Of a stretch of 64,000 nucleotides of DNA, positions 32,901 to 43,740 are shown one piece after another. The stretch is taken from the NCBI GenBank assembly GCA_031761405.1, contig JASEVX010000335.1:62001-126000 (forward strand), in the 5' to 3' direction. Position 1 is the first letter of the stretch. Every line of letters begins with the position of its first letter. The notes under the pieces are model-generated. The model searched no databases and was not told the origin of the DNA. It saw only the letters and a program-made list of their open reading frames with translations. The translations under genes were made by a program, and so were the position numbers. This DNA is from Serripes groenlandicus (lineage: Eukaryota; Mollusca; Bivalvia; Cardiida; Cardiidae).

Positions 32901-35900
32901 AAGACACCAAGAGCAACATTCGTGTGAAGTTTCATGAAACTCCGTCAAGTAGTTTTAGAGGAGTAGTCGCTACAAGTTTTCATTATATAACTCTATGTAA
33001 ACAAAGATGGCCGCTGACAGCCATGTTTAACTTCGAATCAAAACGATTTTTGACAAGGACCAACACCATGTCATGCTGATCATTTTAGAAAAAGTCCCAT
33101 ATCAATATCACTTATATTTTTCAAGAAGTAGTCGCTACAAACTTGTATTTTGAAAATCTATTTTTAGCCATGGTGGCCATCTTGAATTTCAAGCTGACCT
33201 GAAATTTTGCTAGGATCAATAAGACATCAAGAGCAACATTCGTGTGAAATTTCATGAAAATCCGTCAAGCAGTTTCAGAGGAGTAATCGCTACAAATTTT
33301 CATTATATAACTATGTAAACAAAGATGGCCACTGGCAGCCATGTTTACCGTCGAATCTAAATAATGTTTGACTCGGATAACCATCATGTCATGTTGATCA
33401 TTTTAGAAAAAGTCCCATATCAATATCACTTATAGTTTTCAAGAAGTAGTCGCTACAAACTTATTTTTTAAAAATCTATTTTTAGCTGTGGTGGCCATCT
33501 TGAATTTCTGGCCGATCTGAAATTTTGCTAGGATCAATTAGACATTAAGAGCAACATTCCTGTGAAGTTGCATGACAATCTGCCAAGTAGTTTCAGAGGA
33601 GTAGTCGCTACAAGTTTTTACTATATAACTCTCTGTATACAAAGATGGCCGCTGGCAGCCATGTTTAACGTCGAATCAAAACGATTTTTGACAAGGACTA
33701 ACAACATGTCATGCTGATCATTTTAGAAAAAGTCCCATATCAATATCACTTATAGTTTTCAAGAAGTAGTCGCCACCATCTTGTATTTTGAAAAATTATT
33801 TTTAGCCAGGGCGGCCATCTTGAATTTCCGGACAATCTGAAATTTTGCTAGGATCAATAAGACATCAAAAGCAACATTCCTGTGAAGTTTCATGAAAATC
33901 CGTCAAGTAGTTTCAGAGGAGTAGTCGCTACAAGGTTTCATTCTATAACTCTTATGTAAACAAAGATGGCTGCTGGCAGCCATGTTTAACGTCGAATCAA
34001 AACGATTATCGACAAGGACCAACATCATGTCATGCTGATCATTTTAGAAAAAGTCCCGTATCAATATCACTTAAGAGTTTTCAAAAAGTAGTCGCTACAA
34101 ACTTGTTTTTTAAAAACCTATTTTTAGATTTGGCAACCATCTTGGATTTCACATCATCATGAATTTTTGTTAGGATCAACCAGACTTTATGGGCAACATT
34201 TCTGTAAAGTTTCATGAAAATCCATTCAGTAGATTCGGAGGAGTAGTCACTACAAAAAAAAGTTTACGGACAGACAGACGGACGGACGGACGATGCACCA
34301 CGGCATAAGCTCTGCTGATCTCTGATCACTCGAGCTAAAAACGGACAGTAGACCTACCCTATTATTTTTTTAGAGTAACCTGAAACAGACATATCATTTT
34401 TTTGGGCCTAAAACAAATGATTTCTCAGTTTTAGTCTATTTATAAAATGGTCACGTGCCACTTCGATAATTTATATAAAACAAAATTCTTTTGTGTCAAA
34501 TTTCCAGGAAGAGGTCACTGTGAACCTAATAGAAAGTGGAGTAAAAATTGTCAGGATACATAGATTCGTCTGAAAAATTAGTTCATGTTTACATAAGTGA
34601 CGGAAAGTGGCCCGCGACCAGTATATATATAATATAGACTAGTTACAACTAAAAATGGCTCTAAGTTTTACTTACATGAACCCTTTCAGCTGGTATTTGA
34701 AGTCTCTCCACAACTTCGTCTATCAAGTTTCTGCAGGATTGTGCAGCCTTTTTCATTCCTCTACCCCAAGCATCTTCCAGTACCTCCAGATCTGATGTGG
34801 AAAAATCCAATCTAGATCTTTTCTGCAATGAAAAAAGCAACAACATTAAATTCTAATTGGGACATTAATATGTGTTGACAGATTCACGTCATTGCAGAAA
34901 AGATCTAGACTGGATTTTTCCACATCAGATAGCTCCTGTCGATCTACCTCATAATTTATATTTGTAAATGTATTATAAGTTAACATGTATCGTCACACAG
35001 TATCGACCTTAATAACACAAAGTGCTTTATTATTTATGTTCTAGTGAAATAGGCATTTTATGATCCTCCGAGTGTGACCTTGACCTTTGAGGTACGAACC
35101 CGAATTTTACGTGACACGCATTTTGATTGTGATTAACATTTGTATGAAGGTTGACCTAATTCCCTTCAGTAATTTCTGTGTAATGGTTGAGACACGAATT
35201 GTGATGGACAATGACCTTTCACCTCCAAGTATGACCCGGACATCTGAGGGACCTCATTTTTACGAGCGACACACATTCTCAGTGATTATCATTTGTGTGA
35301 AGTTTAACATAATTACCTTTAGTAGTTTCAGAGAAATGGCTGAGACACAATTTCTGACAGACGCATTTAGGCAATGCGATAACTAAACTGTATGCCTTCC
35401 TTTGGGTTGGTAGGCCGCATGTTTTGATATTCCCTCGATTTTTCTCTTTTAAAAGCACTAAAAGATGAACTCTAAACTAAAAAATACTTTGAAAATAATT
35501 GGTCCGGACCCCAGATGAACAGTGTCAAAACAAAGGTGAACATGTCCTCTTCATGAATATATTAAGATTTATTACAATCAAGGGTCGCATAATAGAGCAC
35601 AAGGGGTTTAAAGGACACTAGGGATGGGCAGAATTTTTTACTTTTTTTTTTTTTTTTACTTTTTGCATTATTTTTTTTATTGAACATCTTACGAAAAAAA
35701 CAATGAATCTTCTAATGAAATACATTCTACTCTGACTTTTATGAAAATTTGAAAAACATGCGGCCTACATTTACATTTATACGCTGATGTCAACCTTGTT
35801 GCTTTTTAATTTATTTTGCTTGGACTGTACTGTCTCTGTCTACAGATATAAAAATATAGATCTAATAGGAAAATAAAATATACTGTAACGACCAATTTTA

Positions 35901-35926
35901 CAAACTTTACTTACATAGTTCTCCAT
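29927..35926 (-). CDS. Spliced gene for an atypical homeodomain protein
   Basis: Minus-strand exons inferred from splice sites and phase. Exon 1 35915-35926 codes MENY with donor GTAAGT. Exon 2 34676-34822 (acceptor CATTGCAG, donor GTAAGT, 49 codons) holds DFSTSDLEVLEDAWGRGMKK and LIDEVVERLQIPAERVH, helices 1 and 2. Exon 3 starts at 30198 (acceptor ATATTTTAG) and codes AWIGNRRGKDKGS, the recognition helix with the invariant W, N and R. About four extra residues separate helices 1 and 2, so this is not a canonical 60-residue homeodomain. In exon 3 a run of nine A forces a stop at 30094-30096; with one more A the frame would continue to a GAG/GTATTT donor at 30079. A possible fourth exon is 29927-29983 (acceptor TTTAATTTCAG, donor GTGAGT). 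A DNA-binding nuclear regulator is implied. The introns hold repeats. Sequencing slip versus pseudogene is undecided. Confidence 0.65.
30240..31550. other. Intronic sequence with a 23-bp tandem repeat
   Basis: 30594-30665: four copies of TTGCTTGTTACTTCCAGTC. Elsewhere no gene. Minus-strand frames at 30890-31081 and 31169-31450 share GGCTTTCCCCAG...TTTAAG blocks (31047 and, inverted, 31425), so that part is flanked by a short inverted repeat. Confidence 0.45.
31555..32290 (+). mobile_element. Helitron/Pearl-like element with ~150-bp units
   Basis: Four to five units carrying GGATGCTTCCTGTGAAGTTT, CTACC-AGCAATTCA and GGCGGCCATATTTGTTGAC (about 31650-32180), ending with ACGGAAGACGGACAACTCGC and AGCTCTGGCCAGTACAGCTA. 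Confidence 0.7.
32755..34345 (+). mobile_element. Helitron/Pearl-like element with ~320-bp units
   Basis: Starts ACAAGAGGTCAATGACCTTG and AAGCTCTAC, then four to five units with AAGTAGTCGCTACAAAC, GGCGGCCATCTTGAATTT, GCTAGGATCAATAAGACA and AACAAAGATGGCCGCTG, then (GACG)n at 34262-34290, and ends AAGCTCTGCTGATC... CGAGCTAAAAACGG. Lies inside intron 2 of the homeodomain gene. Confidence 0.75.
34893..34928 (+). repeat. Short inverted duplicate of the homeodomain exon 2 boundary
   Basis: CATTGCAGAAAAGATCTAGA and CTGGATTTTTCCACATCAGA repeat, in the opposite orientation, the acceptor and first ~28 bases of exon 2 (34795-34830). The duplication is ~65 bp from the original and stops mid-exon. Confidence 0.75.
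35050..35395 (+). repeat. Two-unit Pearl-like remnant
   Basis: Two ~150-bp units (GTGTGACCTTGACCTTTGAG... ATTAACATTTGTATGAAG... CAGTAATTTCTGTGTAATGG and its relative at 35215-35345). Confidence 0.6.
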
Positions 35927-35929
35927 TGT

Positions 35930-37031
35930 CGCTAGAAGATGATCTGGAAACACTGATTGTTGTCAATATGGATGTTTTCCAAAAATGGCGCCAAGTATCG
36001 CATTCGCAACTTCTCTAAATAGTCCGAAGAGCTCACGCGCAGGAAAATAACAGTTAATTGAATTGAATTGAATAGGGTTTTAAGGCGCGCCAACTATGGC
36101 GCCATGCCTTCGAAAATAAGGCGAAGATGTAGCTGTTTCATTTCCATCATCCCTTTGCATTTCCACTTGAACGCATAAATTCCATTTGATACTGATCAAG
36201 TCGAGACCTCAGAACATTTATTTAATTTTACATCATACTGTACACATGTATTGACTGATCTTAGTCTACACTATTCAGAAAAGATCATTTACAATTATGA
36301 GCAATGCTTTTTAGAAAAATCATTTGTAAGTTGTAAAACATATTTTTACCCATGACGTACAACTTTTAAAAACATATAGAATGTAAAAACATATATATTA
36401 GCTTTAGTTTTGTTGATTTTTTAAAATACTCGTAACTGCGAGCTGTGATATATGTATATTAAGTTCCCTTCATATGTGTTAAAGGTGGTACTGATAAGTA
36501 TTACAATATACAAGTCTGTGAACAGCAATTTGAATACATACATACAGTTACATGTTTCATTACACGTCGTATTCATTCCGCTCTGACGTAATTATATACA
36601 TGCATAGGACATTCAGAGTGTTCCACTGTTTTCAAATTGTCTGACGCATGTCATTGATTTATTCTTAATCTGATAAAAGCGAAAAAACATATCCTAAAAT
36701 TAGAATTTTATATTTTTGAATTGTAAAACGATGTAAATATTGATCTGATGATGATGATCTTCTCTGATTATAATTTATCTCGTTTTACACATAAACATAT
36801 GATTTTAGCAGGTTACGAACCATTTTATAATCATAAGAAATGTTAAAGAGTATTCTGTACTCAAAGAGCATTAATAAAAATAATACTTAGTAGCTATTTT
36901 ATGTCTTACTTTAATAAAAACATAGTTATATTAATATGTGTCTCAATATGCTCAGAATAAAGAGATAACGAGATAGTGTAACATAAATTAATTTTCAACG
37001 ACGAGAACAATTATACAATCGTCAATGACTA
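35930..37031. other. Unassigned sequence including the homeodomain gene 5' side
   Basis: 35927 to about 36000 is the probable 5' untranslated region of the homeodomain gene. 36059-36130 has (GAATT)n followed by GGCGCGCCAACTATGGCGCC. Nothing coding seen to 37031. Confidence 0.45.
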
Positions 37032-38027
37032 TTAATTTAGATTATATTCTTGTGTGGACTCGTCCACGGAATCCGAAATTGCTTCATACATCGGAATATG
37101 AGGCGCAATGACATCGTTATAATCTTGGATTGAGATGTGTTGATCGTTTAGCGGTTGAAGTGATGTTTGGATGTCATTAATATCTCCTGATGTTGAAGGT
37201 CCTTCCGAAACTGATGTTGAAGGTCCTTCCGAAACTGATATCTCGATGTTAGTGGTAGTGGATTTTTCTGTCTCTGCTTTGTCCAAAATGTTAGCGCTGA
37301 GCGAAAGAGAAGATGCGTTTTCTGAAGGAGCTGATATTTTAGGTACCTTCAACCTCGCTAAAAATGTATCAAACACGTTTTCCCTTTTCCTTGATTGCGT
37401 TTTAAAAGTTGGATCACTTACTGAATTTGATATAAAGTCAATTTCAGTTTGTAATTTTGTATAAAATGATGCAGACTCCTGCTGCTGTATCGTTATAGCA
37501 GTGATTAACTTAGTGTTTAGTTTGTTAAAGGCACTTGAGAGCTCATTGTTTTTAATGTTTAATGCGTCTCTCTCATTCAGAAGCTCCTTCGCTAAAGTTT
37601 TTTGCTTCGCGAACTTAATTTTTGCAGTACTCAATTCGATTTTCGTCGTATCGTCCTCTTTCTTCAGATTGTTTATCGAAATTGAAAGAGATGTTACACG
37701 CGTCCTCAGATCATTGTTCTCTTTTTTATACTCTTCCAAAGAAATTAAACGTTGTTCATTTTGGGTTGATAAACAATCATTTTTAAAAACGAAATTATCA
37801 ATTTTGGATTTTAAATCTAAAATTTCGCTAGAATGATTAATTATCTTTGATCTTAAACCTGCACACACCTCCTCGCTTGTTATAAAGTCTTTTTTCACCT
37901 TAAGCAACTCCTTCGTCATGGTTTCACTTTCATCTCGCAATTGTTTGATGGTTAATGCATCTTGCCGAGTTTTGTCTAAGTACTCTCCTACCAACGCATA
38001 TAGTCGCGAATTACACTCTTTATCCAT
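37032..38027 (-). CDS. Coiled-coil protein with basic VF motif, unknown function
   Basis: 331 codons, ATG at 38025-38027. Residues ~15-205 are a long heptad-rich coiled coil (KIDNFVFKNDCLSTQNEQRL; LAKELLNERDALNIKNNELS). Then a short basic motif SRKRENVFDTFLARLKVPKI, and a Ser/Thr/Glu-rich tail with a tandem VSEGPSTS VSEGPSTS. The motif resembles LKRRSVFSAIFNSAKKFKMS in the coiled-coil gene at 60575-61856, suggesting two paralogues 23 kb apart on opposite strands. I see no family name for either. A TATATAA lies only a few bases before ATG, too close for a usual TATA box, so an upstream exon or different start is possible. A dispersed 105-bp repeat sits at 38225-38335. Confidence 0.6.
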   Translation of the reverse strand: MDKECNSRLYALVGEYLDKTRQDALTIKQLRDESETMTKELLKVKKDFITSEEVCAGLRSKIINHSSEILDLKSKIDNFVFKNDCLSTQNEQRLISLEEYKKENNDLRTRVTSLSISINNLKKEDDTTKIELSTAKIKFAKQKTLAKELLNERDALNIKNNELSSAFNKLNTKLITAITIQQQESASFYTKLQTEIDFISNSVSDPTFKTQSRKRENVFDTFLARLKVPKISAPSENASSLSLSANILDKAETEKSTTTNIEISVSEGPSTSVSEGPSTSGDINDIQTSLQPLNDQHISIQDYNDVIAPHIPMYEAISDSVDESTQEYNLN

Positions 38028-38224
38028 ACTTATATAATATATGTAACGTGTTATAATGGTTTTACGTGAAAACGTGTTATAACTCGTTTAATAATAGGAA
38101 TTATTTTTATAGAAGGAACGGGTAATACCGCCTTTTGGTATCCGTTACGGCCCAGAAGTCGCAAAGCTTGATGTTAATCTTGACGACATCTCGAGGCAGG
38201 AGATTATATATTCTCCACCGTGGA

Positions 38225-38335
38225 CTCTAAATAGTCCATCAATCATTTATGATCTTGCGACCGATAAAAAGGCCTGCACAGATCCTATTGTTTTTTAAAT
38301 CCAAGTATATTGAAATTAAAAATACATATTATAAC
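38225..38335 (-). repeat. Dispersed ~105-bp repeat, copy 2
   Basis: Inverted match to 10520-10625 (AGGCCTGCACAGATCCTATT). Confidence 0.65.
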
Positions 38336-38920
38336 TTTGAGCGAATTAAATCGTCTTCGGGACCTAAAACACCGAGAACATCTTGAGGAACTTCTTTTAA
38401 CATGTTATTGTGCCGCTCTTGTTCTTCTACAAACAGTTTATGTTTTGCCTTTTGAAATATATCGGGTGAAGACTTGACTATTTTGATATCGGTGTAATGT
38501 TCATGTCTACTATTTCTAAGTCTACCATAATCATTATTTGGTAGACTTCTAGTTTGGATAAGTATGTCTACTATTTATAAGTCTACCATTCTGTCTCCTA
38601 TCACGTTCTGTATGTGTCCGAGAACCTGAAATGACATGTTTAACAAATGTTGACTCACTTTACAACAGGAATATTTAAACATCGTGATATATGTACAGTA
38701 GAAATATACATGAAAACTATGTTGTGTTTTCTATGAATGAGATATATGTGTTATATAATACTTTTGGATTTCGTAAATCTTTTTCTTTATTCAAATGCAA
38801 AACGCCAGTAAAACAACAATCTTACCTTCATAGCTAGATAGAGCATCCTACTCTCTGTTAACGGGATCAATGTGATAACAGCTGTTTGATTAAATTAAAG
38901 ACCCCTGTGAAATGAAGTTA
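38336..38920. other. Unassigned sequence
   Basis: A short repeat of TCTACTATTTATAAGTCTACCAT-like text at 38505-38595. No gene seen. Confidence 0.4.
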
Positions 38921-39300
38921 CAGTTCATGAAATATTCATGAACCGTTAATGTTCAGATTTCATGAATAATTCATGAACTGTCCTTGAAGTTAAAATGGGA
39001 CTTTTCCTTAAACAGTTCATGAACTGTCCATGAAATACATTGAAGGTTACTTCAACGACTTTTCACTGCCAAACTTTCTTAAATAGTTCATGAACTATCT
39101 ATGAATCATTCAAGGACAATATATTTTATGCTCAGTTCATGAATACTTGATTCATGAACTGTTCATGAACTTTCTTCTATATAACTTCATGTGCTGGAAA
39201 TGAACTGTTCATGTCTCAAAATTCTTGAAAAGTACATGAACCGTTTAAGACAGGCAAATCTTGAACTGTCTTTGAACAGTTCTGGAATGTAATTCTGTGA
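38921..39300. repeat. Palindrome-rich TTCATGAA array
   Basis: About 20 irregularly spaced copies of TTCATGAA or one-base variants, often as TTCATGAACTGTCCATGAA and TTCATGAACTGTTCATGAAC. Spacing is not constant, unlike a simple tandem repeat. Confidence 0.75.
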
Positions 39301-39984
39301 ATAATTCTGAAAGGGGGACCCACACTTTTGAAACATTCCTGTAAAGTTTGGTTGAAATTGGCGTAGGAGATGTTATTTGAAACAATTGTAGACACAGGGT
39401 GACAAGGAGCACCATGTGCTCAGTTTTTGAGGTAAATATGCTTCATTCAGACAGACAAGACCAAATATATATGCACTGTCCCATTTGATTGTGAGAGCAT
39501 AAAATAAACCTACTTAAGTTGTACTTAATTTATCAGAACTGTTGTTTTATTTTAAGAACAATACTGGTTCAACTCCAGTGCATTAAACAAGAAAACATAA
39601 CAGAACTGTATTTGAATGAATGAATGGGAGTTGTTAATTCTAAGGTGCACAAATGACCCCTCATTCTCAGTCCAGTGTCACTTTCTTCTCAAAACTTTTT
39701 GTAAGTTTTCAAATTTCTTAACAAAAACTTCTTTCTTGATTCCAGTCTTTTTCATTACTAATCGTTATAGCCTCAGCAGCTTTGCAGAATCTAGTGCAGG
39801 TCTTGGCTGAGAAGAAGAACACTTCACTGTCTTTTTCCCAGTTCTCGAACAATTAATGATCTCCTCAACAGAGAAAACAGATTTCGCCATTATGGACACA
39901 ATTTCTGAAACATTATCGTCTCTGTTAGGTGAGAAACCATGTCGAAGGTATTTTCATCTTCGGATACTTGTTCCCTGATGATTC

Positions 39985-40160
39985 GTTACATGTCGTTTTA
40001 TATTAATGTTGAGTATCGCATACATCATGTTTGATTGTTTTGTCTAATAAACTGGTTAGTTATATTTCAATTTTAATTATTTCATCATTTACAGTAAGTA
40101 AATTATTAAGCGCCCAAAATGACCTTAGTTGTCGACGGGCCTTAAAACACCATTCATTCC
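39985..40160 (-). repeat. Dispersed ~170-bp repeat, copy 2
   Basis: Inverted match to 9970-10150 over nearly its full length. Confidence 0.65.
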
Positions 40161-40239
40161 CTGATGATTCGAGTGACGTAACCCGCTCGTCAATTGGTTG
40201 AAATTGGTCAAGTGGTTAAGGAGGAGATGATCTAAATGT

Positions 40240-40330
40240 CTAAATGTTAACGACGGAATGCCGAAGACGGACAAAAAAGTGATCAGAATAGCTCACCTTG
40301 AGCCTTTGGCTATAGGTGATCTAAAAAGTA
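40240..40330 (+). repeat. Helitron-like element end
   Basis: GGACAAAAAAGTGATCAGAA, TAGCTCACCTTGAGCC... TAGGTGATCTAAAAAG matches 62568-62628. The palindromic CACCTTGAGCC/GGCTatAGGTG marks an element terminus. Confidence 0.65.
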
Positions 40331-42358
40331 GTCTGCCTAAGAATCTCTCATATCAAATTATTGGTACTGCTCAGGAGGCTTGCTATCAGTTATCTGATGA
40401 TTACAAATTTGTTTCAGAACTGATTTATGAAAAAAATATTGTCTCATTGTATTTATTGAAGATTTACATGAAAATGGCCTTCTATTTCACCAAAATTCGG
40501 GGACGGTTGTTAAATGACCTGTGATGCTGGTGACTACCAAAACAGCTCCAGCAGGAAAAGCGATTGTATACTGCAATTGTGAAAATGCAGAGTAAGTATT
40601 TCAAAAAAAATATGCATTACATCAGCACCTCAAAATGTCATGTGGCCTGAGGTGGTGTGTACAATTTCTTATATTATACTGAACACTTGCCATCATTGAA
40701 AATCACTTCAGCAACAGTTCTTTATTATGATGAATGATTAAATACACAAAAGTGACAAAACTGATTAATCGGGTTTTATACATGTATCAAAACGATACTT
40801 TAAAAGAAATCATTACTGATATAACAACATACTGTCATGAAAGAGAAGTGCAGAATGAAATGAATGTGGGCTATAACATTCTCGCAAATATACGTGATAC
40901 TATGTCAGATAGGGCGTCCACTGAAAAACTTTTTTATCATTTGTTGGATCAGATGAGAAAAATGGAGTAAGTTTACCTTGGCAGACTTATTTAAAAACAA
41001 AAAAGGAGAAAAATCTTATTGTGAGGTTCAAACATAATATATTTAACCTAGTTTGCAGTTTAGCGTTGGCTGTGTACCACCATAGGAAAAGAGTGTCTGA
41101 ATTCCTTGATACTGTACATGGAACAGATAATGACTTACTGAAAGCGGTTTCATATGACTTAAAAGAAAATCTTTTCTTAGCGGGTTTAAAAGCCTTTCGT
41201 CTCATTTCAAAGTTAATAACTGGACCATTGTGGAAGTTATTGGAAGGGTCAGTCACATTCTTGATATGAATATTCACTATAAACTACTTGTAGACTTTTT
41301 GCAAAGAGGTGCCAATGATGTTGATTTTATCAGTAAATTTGCTACTGGAGAGGAAAATCCATTTCAGACAATTATCAGTGATGACATTTCAACACAAAGT
41401 TTATTTGAGGATACTCCGGACTTAACAGATATTCTTTATCCAGTGTTGCAGGCTCTGTTTATTAGCATGCATGAATTACTTAGTAGAATGGTTGCTGATC
41501 ACCTTCCAGGAGGAAAATTCTTTGCACCATCTGAAGAACTTATCAGTGAAACTCTCTCTGTAATGAGGCATAACAAATTACCTGAATTTGTGCTTGGTCA
41601 GCTGGATCAGTTACTTAGGTACAGACCAAATGCTACTTTATTAACCAATGAATCGTATCTCATGTACTCACACAACAAAAGTAGAAATTGGTTAGGTGAA
41701 CTACCACTTGAAGAGAAAGAGCAGTTACTTGAGCAATGCAGGAAGGAAGGAAAAGTTATCAGAAGGCAGTTTAAAGTACGGCTACAGGAAATTGAGACCA
41801 AAAGATTAGAAATACAGGAGCAGAGAAAGAGAAAGAAAACGATTGCAAAATTTGGAAGACATGACGAAAGATGTTTGTTTTTATGGACTGTGGCAGAGTG
41901 AACAGCAAATGATTGAAGCCCTAAGCATTCTTAATTCAGAGATAGAAAAACGCAATGCTCTACATGCTCAGCTTCGATTTAGGAAGAATGTTCTCAAGCA
42001 AAAACATCCAGATAAACAGATATACAATTTCAGTGTAAGAAATGAAAAGGGTAAATACATCAAACTAAGTATAGCGCAACTACAGCAAAATGTGATGTTG
42101 CTTATTCAAGAAACACTAACAGAGCCAACCCATGAAAGAATTATTCCTGATATACCATTTTTAGTTGGAAAGAATGTGGAACACACATTTACTGATGCCA
42201 TAACATACAAAGGTGCTGTTATTTCTGTTGTACCTGGTTTCGGTGAATGGTACAATATTAAGTATGAGAATGACAGTGCAATATATGCTTACAACTTAAA
42301 AGCAGATTACCAAGCTGGTGATTTGAAAATTGTCGTTGGTGGAGTAGATAGTCAGTGA
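40331..42358 (+). pseudogene. Frameshifted copy of a dispersed uncharacterised protein family
   Basis: Consecutive protein-like blocks in at least four frames: NLSYQIIGTAQEACYQLSDD (40345), TAPAGKAIVYCNCENAE (40540, donor GTAAGT after it), LINRVLYMYQNDTLKEIITD (40750), YHHRKRVSEFLDTVHGTDND (41075), HILDMNIHYKLLVDFLQRGA (41258), DHLPGGKFFAPSEELISETL (41500), LDQLLRYRPNATLLTNESYL (41600), DVCFYGLWQSEQQ (41870) and a C-terminal Tudor/SH3-like GKNVEHTFTDAITYKGAVIS (42170). Frame changes fall near 40523, 40970, 41240 and 41840. From memory, the HLPGG...NATLL...YGLWQS order occurs in many near-identical uncharacterised proteins of molluscs and cnidarians, probably transposon-borne. Function unknown; this copy is dead. 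Confidence 0.65.
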
Positions 42359-42876
42359 ACTTTTAAAAAATGTTGATGTTTATATATATAGTTTATCCTT
42401 AAACTATAAGACATTTGGAGAATCTATAGGGTTCTGGGTAAAATGTATGAGTGGAACAAATGCACATTTTTTTAAAATTTCAATTTAACCAGTTACCAGT
42501 ATGCCTAGAGACAGTTGACAATCATCCAATGATCTAGATTGTAACAAATATTTTTTTTTTTTTTTAATTTTGTATATAATATGCTTTGTTTTTTGTTTAA
42601 CTTTTGATTTTGAAATGAATTTGAAATAATTAATGATAACAATGCCTTAGACATCTGTTATATGGCCAAGTGGAAATGGTTATTTTATGAGATAAAATAT
42701 TGGCATGTAATGTTAACAAGTACAAATATATATGAACATAGAATGTTGTCATTTTAACATTCTGTGATCTTGTGCTATTATAACGTATGTTTTTTCGTAC
42801 TTAATCTCAACAGTCTATTAATAAATACAAGTTATTGTTAACTTAGGATATAATGAATACTATAATGTTATTAATT
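42359..42876. other. Unassigned AT-rich 3' flank
   Basis: No gene. AATAAA-like signals occur (42820 area) but cannot be assigned. Confidence 0.4.
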
Positions 42877-43000
42877 AGGTGATTTCATATTGGCCGAGTT
42901 ATTTGTCCGAGGTCTGCAGTATTGGCCTGAGCCCGAAGGGCGAAGGACAATACTGCAGACAGAGGACAAATAACTCGGCCAATATGAAATCACCTTATTA
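42877..43000. mobile_element. Fold-back MITE
   Basis: A near-perfect ~50-bp inverted repeat (GGTGATTTCATATTGGCCGA ... TCGGCCAATATGAAATCACC) around GCCTGAGCCCGAAGGGCGAAGGA, bordered by TTAATTA/TTATTAATAA. It would form one long hairpin. Confidence 0.8.
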
Positions 43001-43164
43001 ATAAGTATTTTATTAATTAACTTTAAAATGTAATCAACCATTGTGGGAAAATGCTTTTTATAAGGCAATATCTTTTTTCCAGCCAACTGGCATTATGGCC
43101 TGTATTGCCTGCAGGGGAGCAGTGTTTAACCTGTTGGTTTATACCATTTTTTTTAACTCGATTG

Positions 43165-43297
43165 CGACGATCGTTTTTGGGCAAAACCAATACTGCGAGT
43201 CCATATGAGAAGTCACGAGAAGATCACCTGGCGGGGATCGAACCCATGACCTCTTCATCGGGAGCCGAACTCTCTACCTCTGAGCTATCCCGACCTG
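43165..43297 (-). repeat. tRNA-derived SINE, third family
   Basis: On the minus strand GGTCGGGATAGCTCAGAGGT and AGAG (A box) and GGGTTCGATCCCCGCC (B box), then ATCTTCTCGTGACTTCTC. Different body from the 9016 family. Confidence 0.75.
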
Positions 43298-43740
43298 TTG
43301 TTAACCTGTGGCAGTGATTTTAACTTTTAACTGTAAATATAGTTTTATTTGCACAACCTTGTTCTCAACTAACCAACTTCGAGATTACTCAAATTGAGGC
43401 ACAAAGTTTACTTTGAAGAAGAATGTATGCATAAACAGAAGTGTGTATAACATACAATATGTTGAAACTGTTATTAAATAATTCTCAGCTGTATATAAGT
43501 ATTAATGGTTTACGGTAAGATCATATCACTACCTCTTCATACCGCTACTGCTTAGCAGACAATAAGAAAGAATAACATATAATCTTTAACATTTTATTCA
43601 TCCATTACTTCATGAATATTCTAAGAATAACAATCAACAAAACAACCATCAACAAAGATAGCAAGTTAACAAAATTTGCAACTTCATAAACAGATAGTCT
43701 CTCTTTTATTCTTATCTCAAGTTGCTATACTAATTATAGT
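43298..43740. other. Unassigned sequence
   Basis: AT-rich, nothing recognised. Confidence 0.4.

Noticed and set aside
39750..39899. Minus-strand short ORF starting MAKSVFSVEEIINCSRTG
   Set aside because: Only 43 codons, no splice site or family match strong enough; recalled similarity to chromodomain starts is too weak.
40258..40330. Start of the 40.3 kb family at ATG 40258
   Set aside because: This segment is the end of a Helitron-like repeat also found at 62568, so it is not part of the protein.
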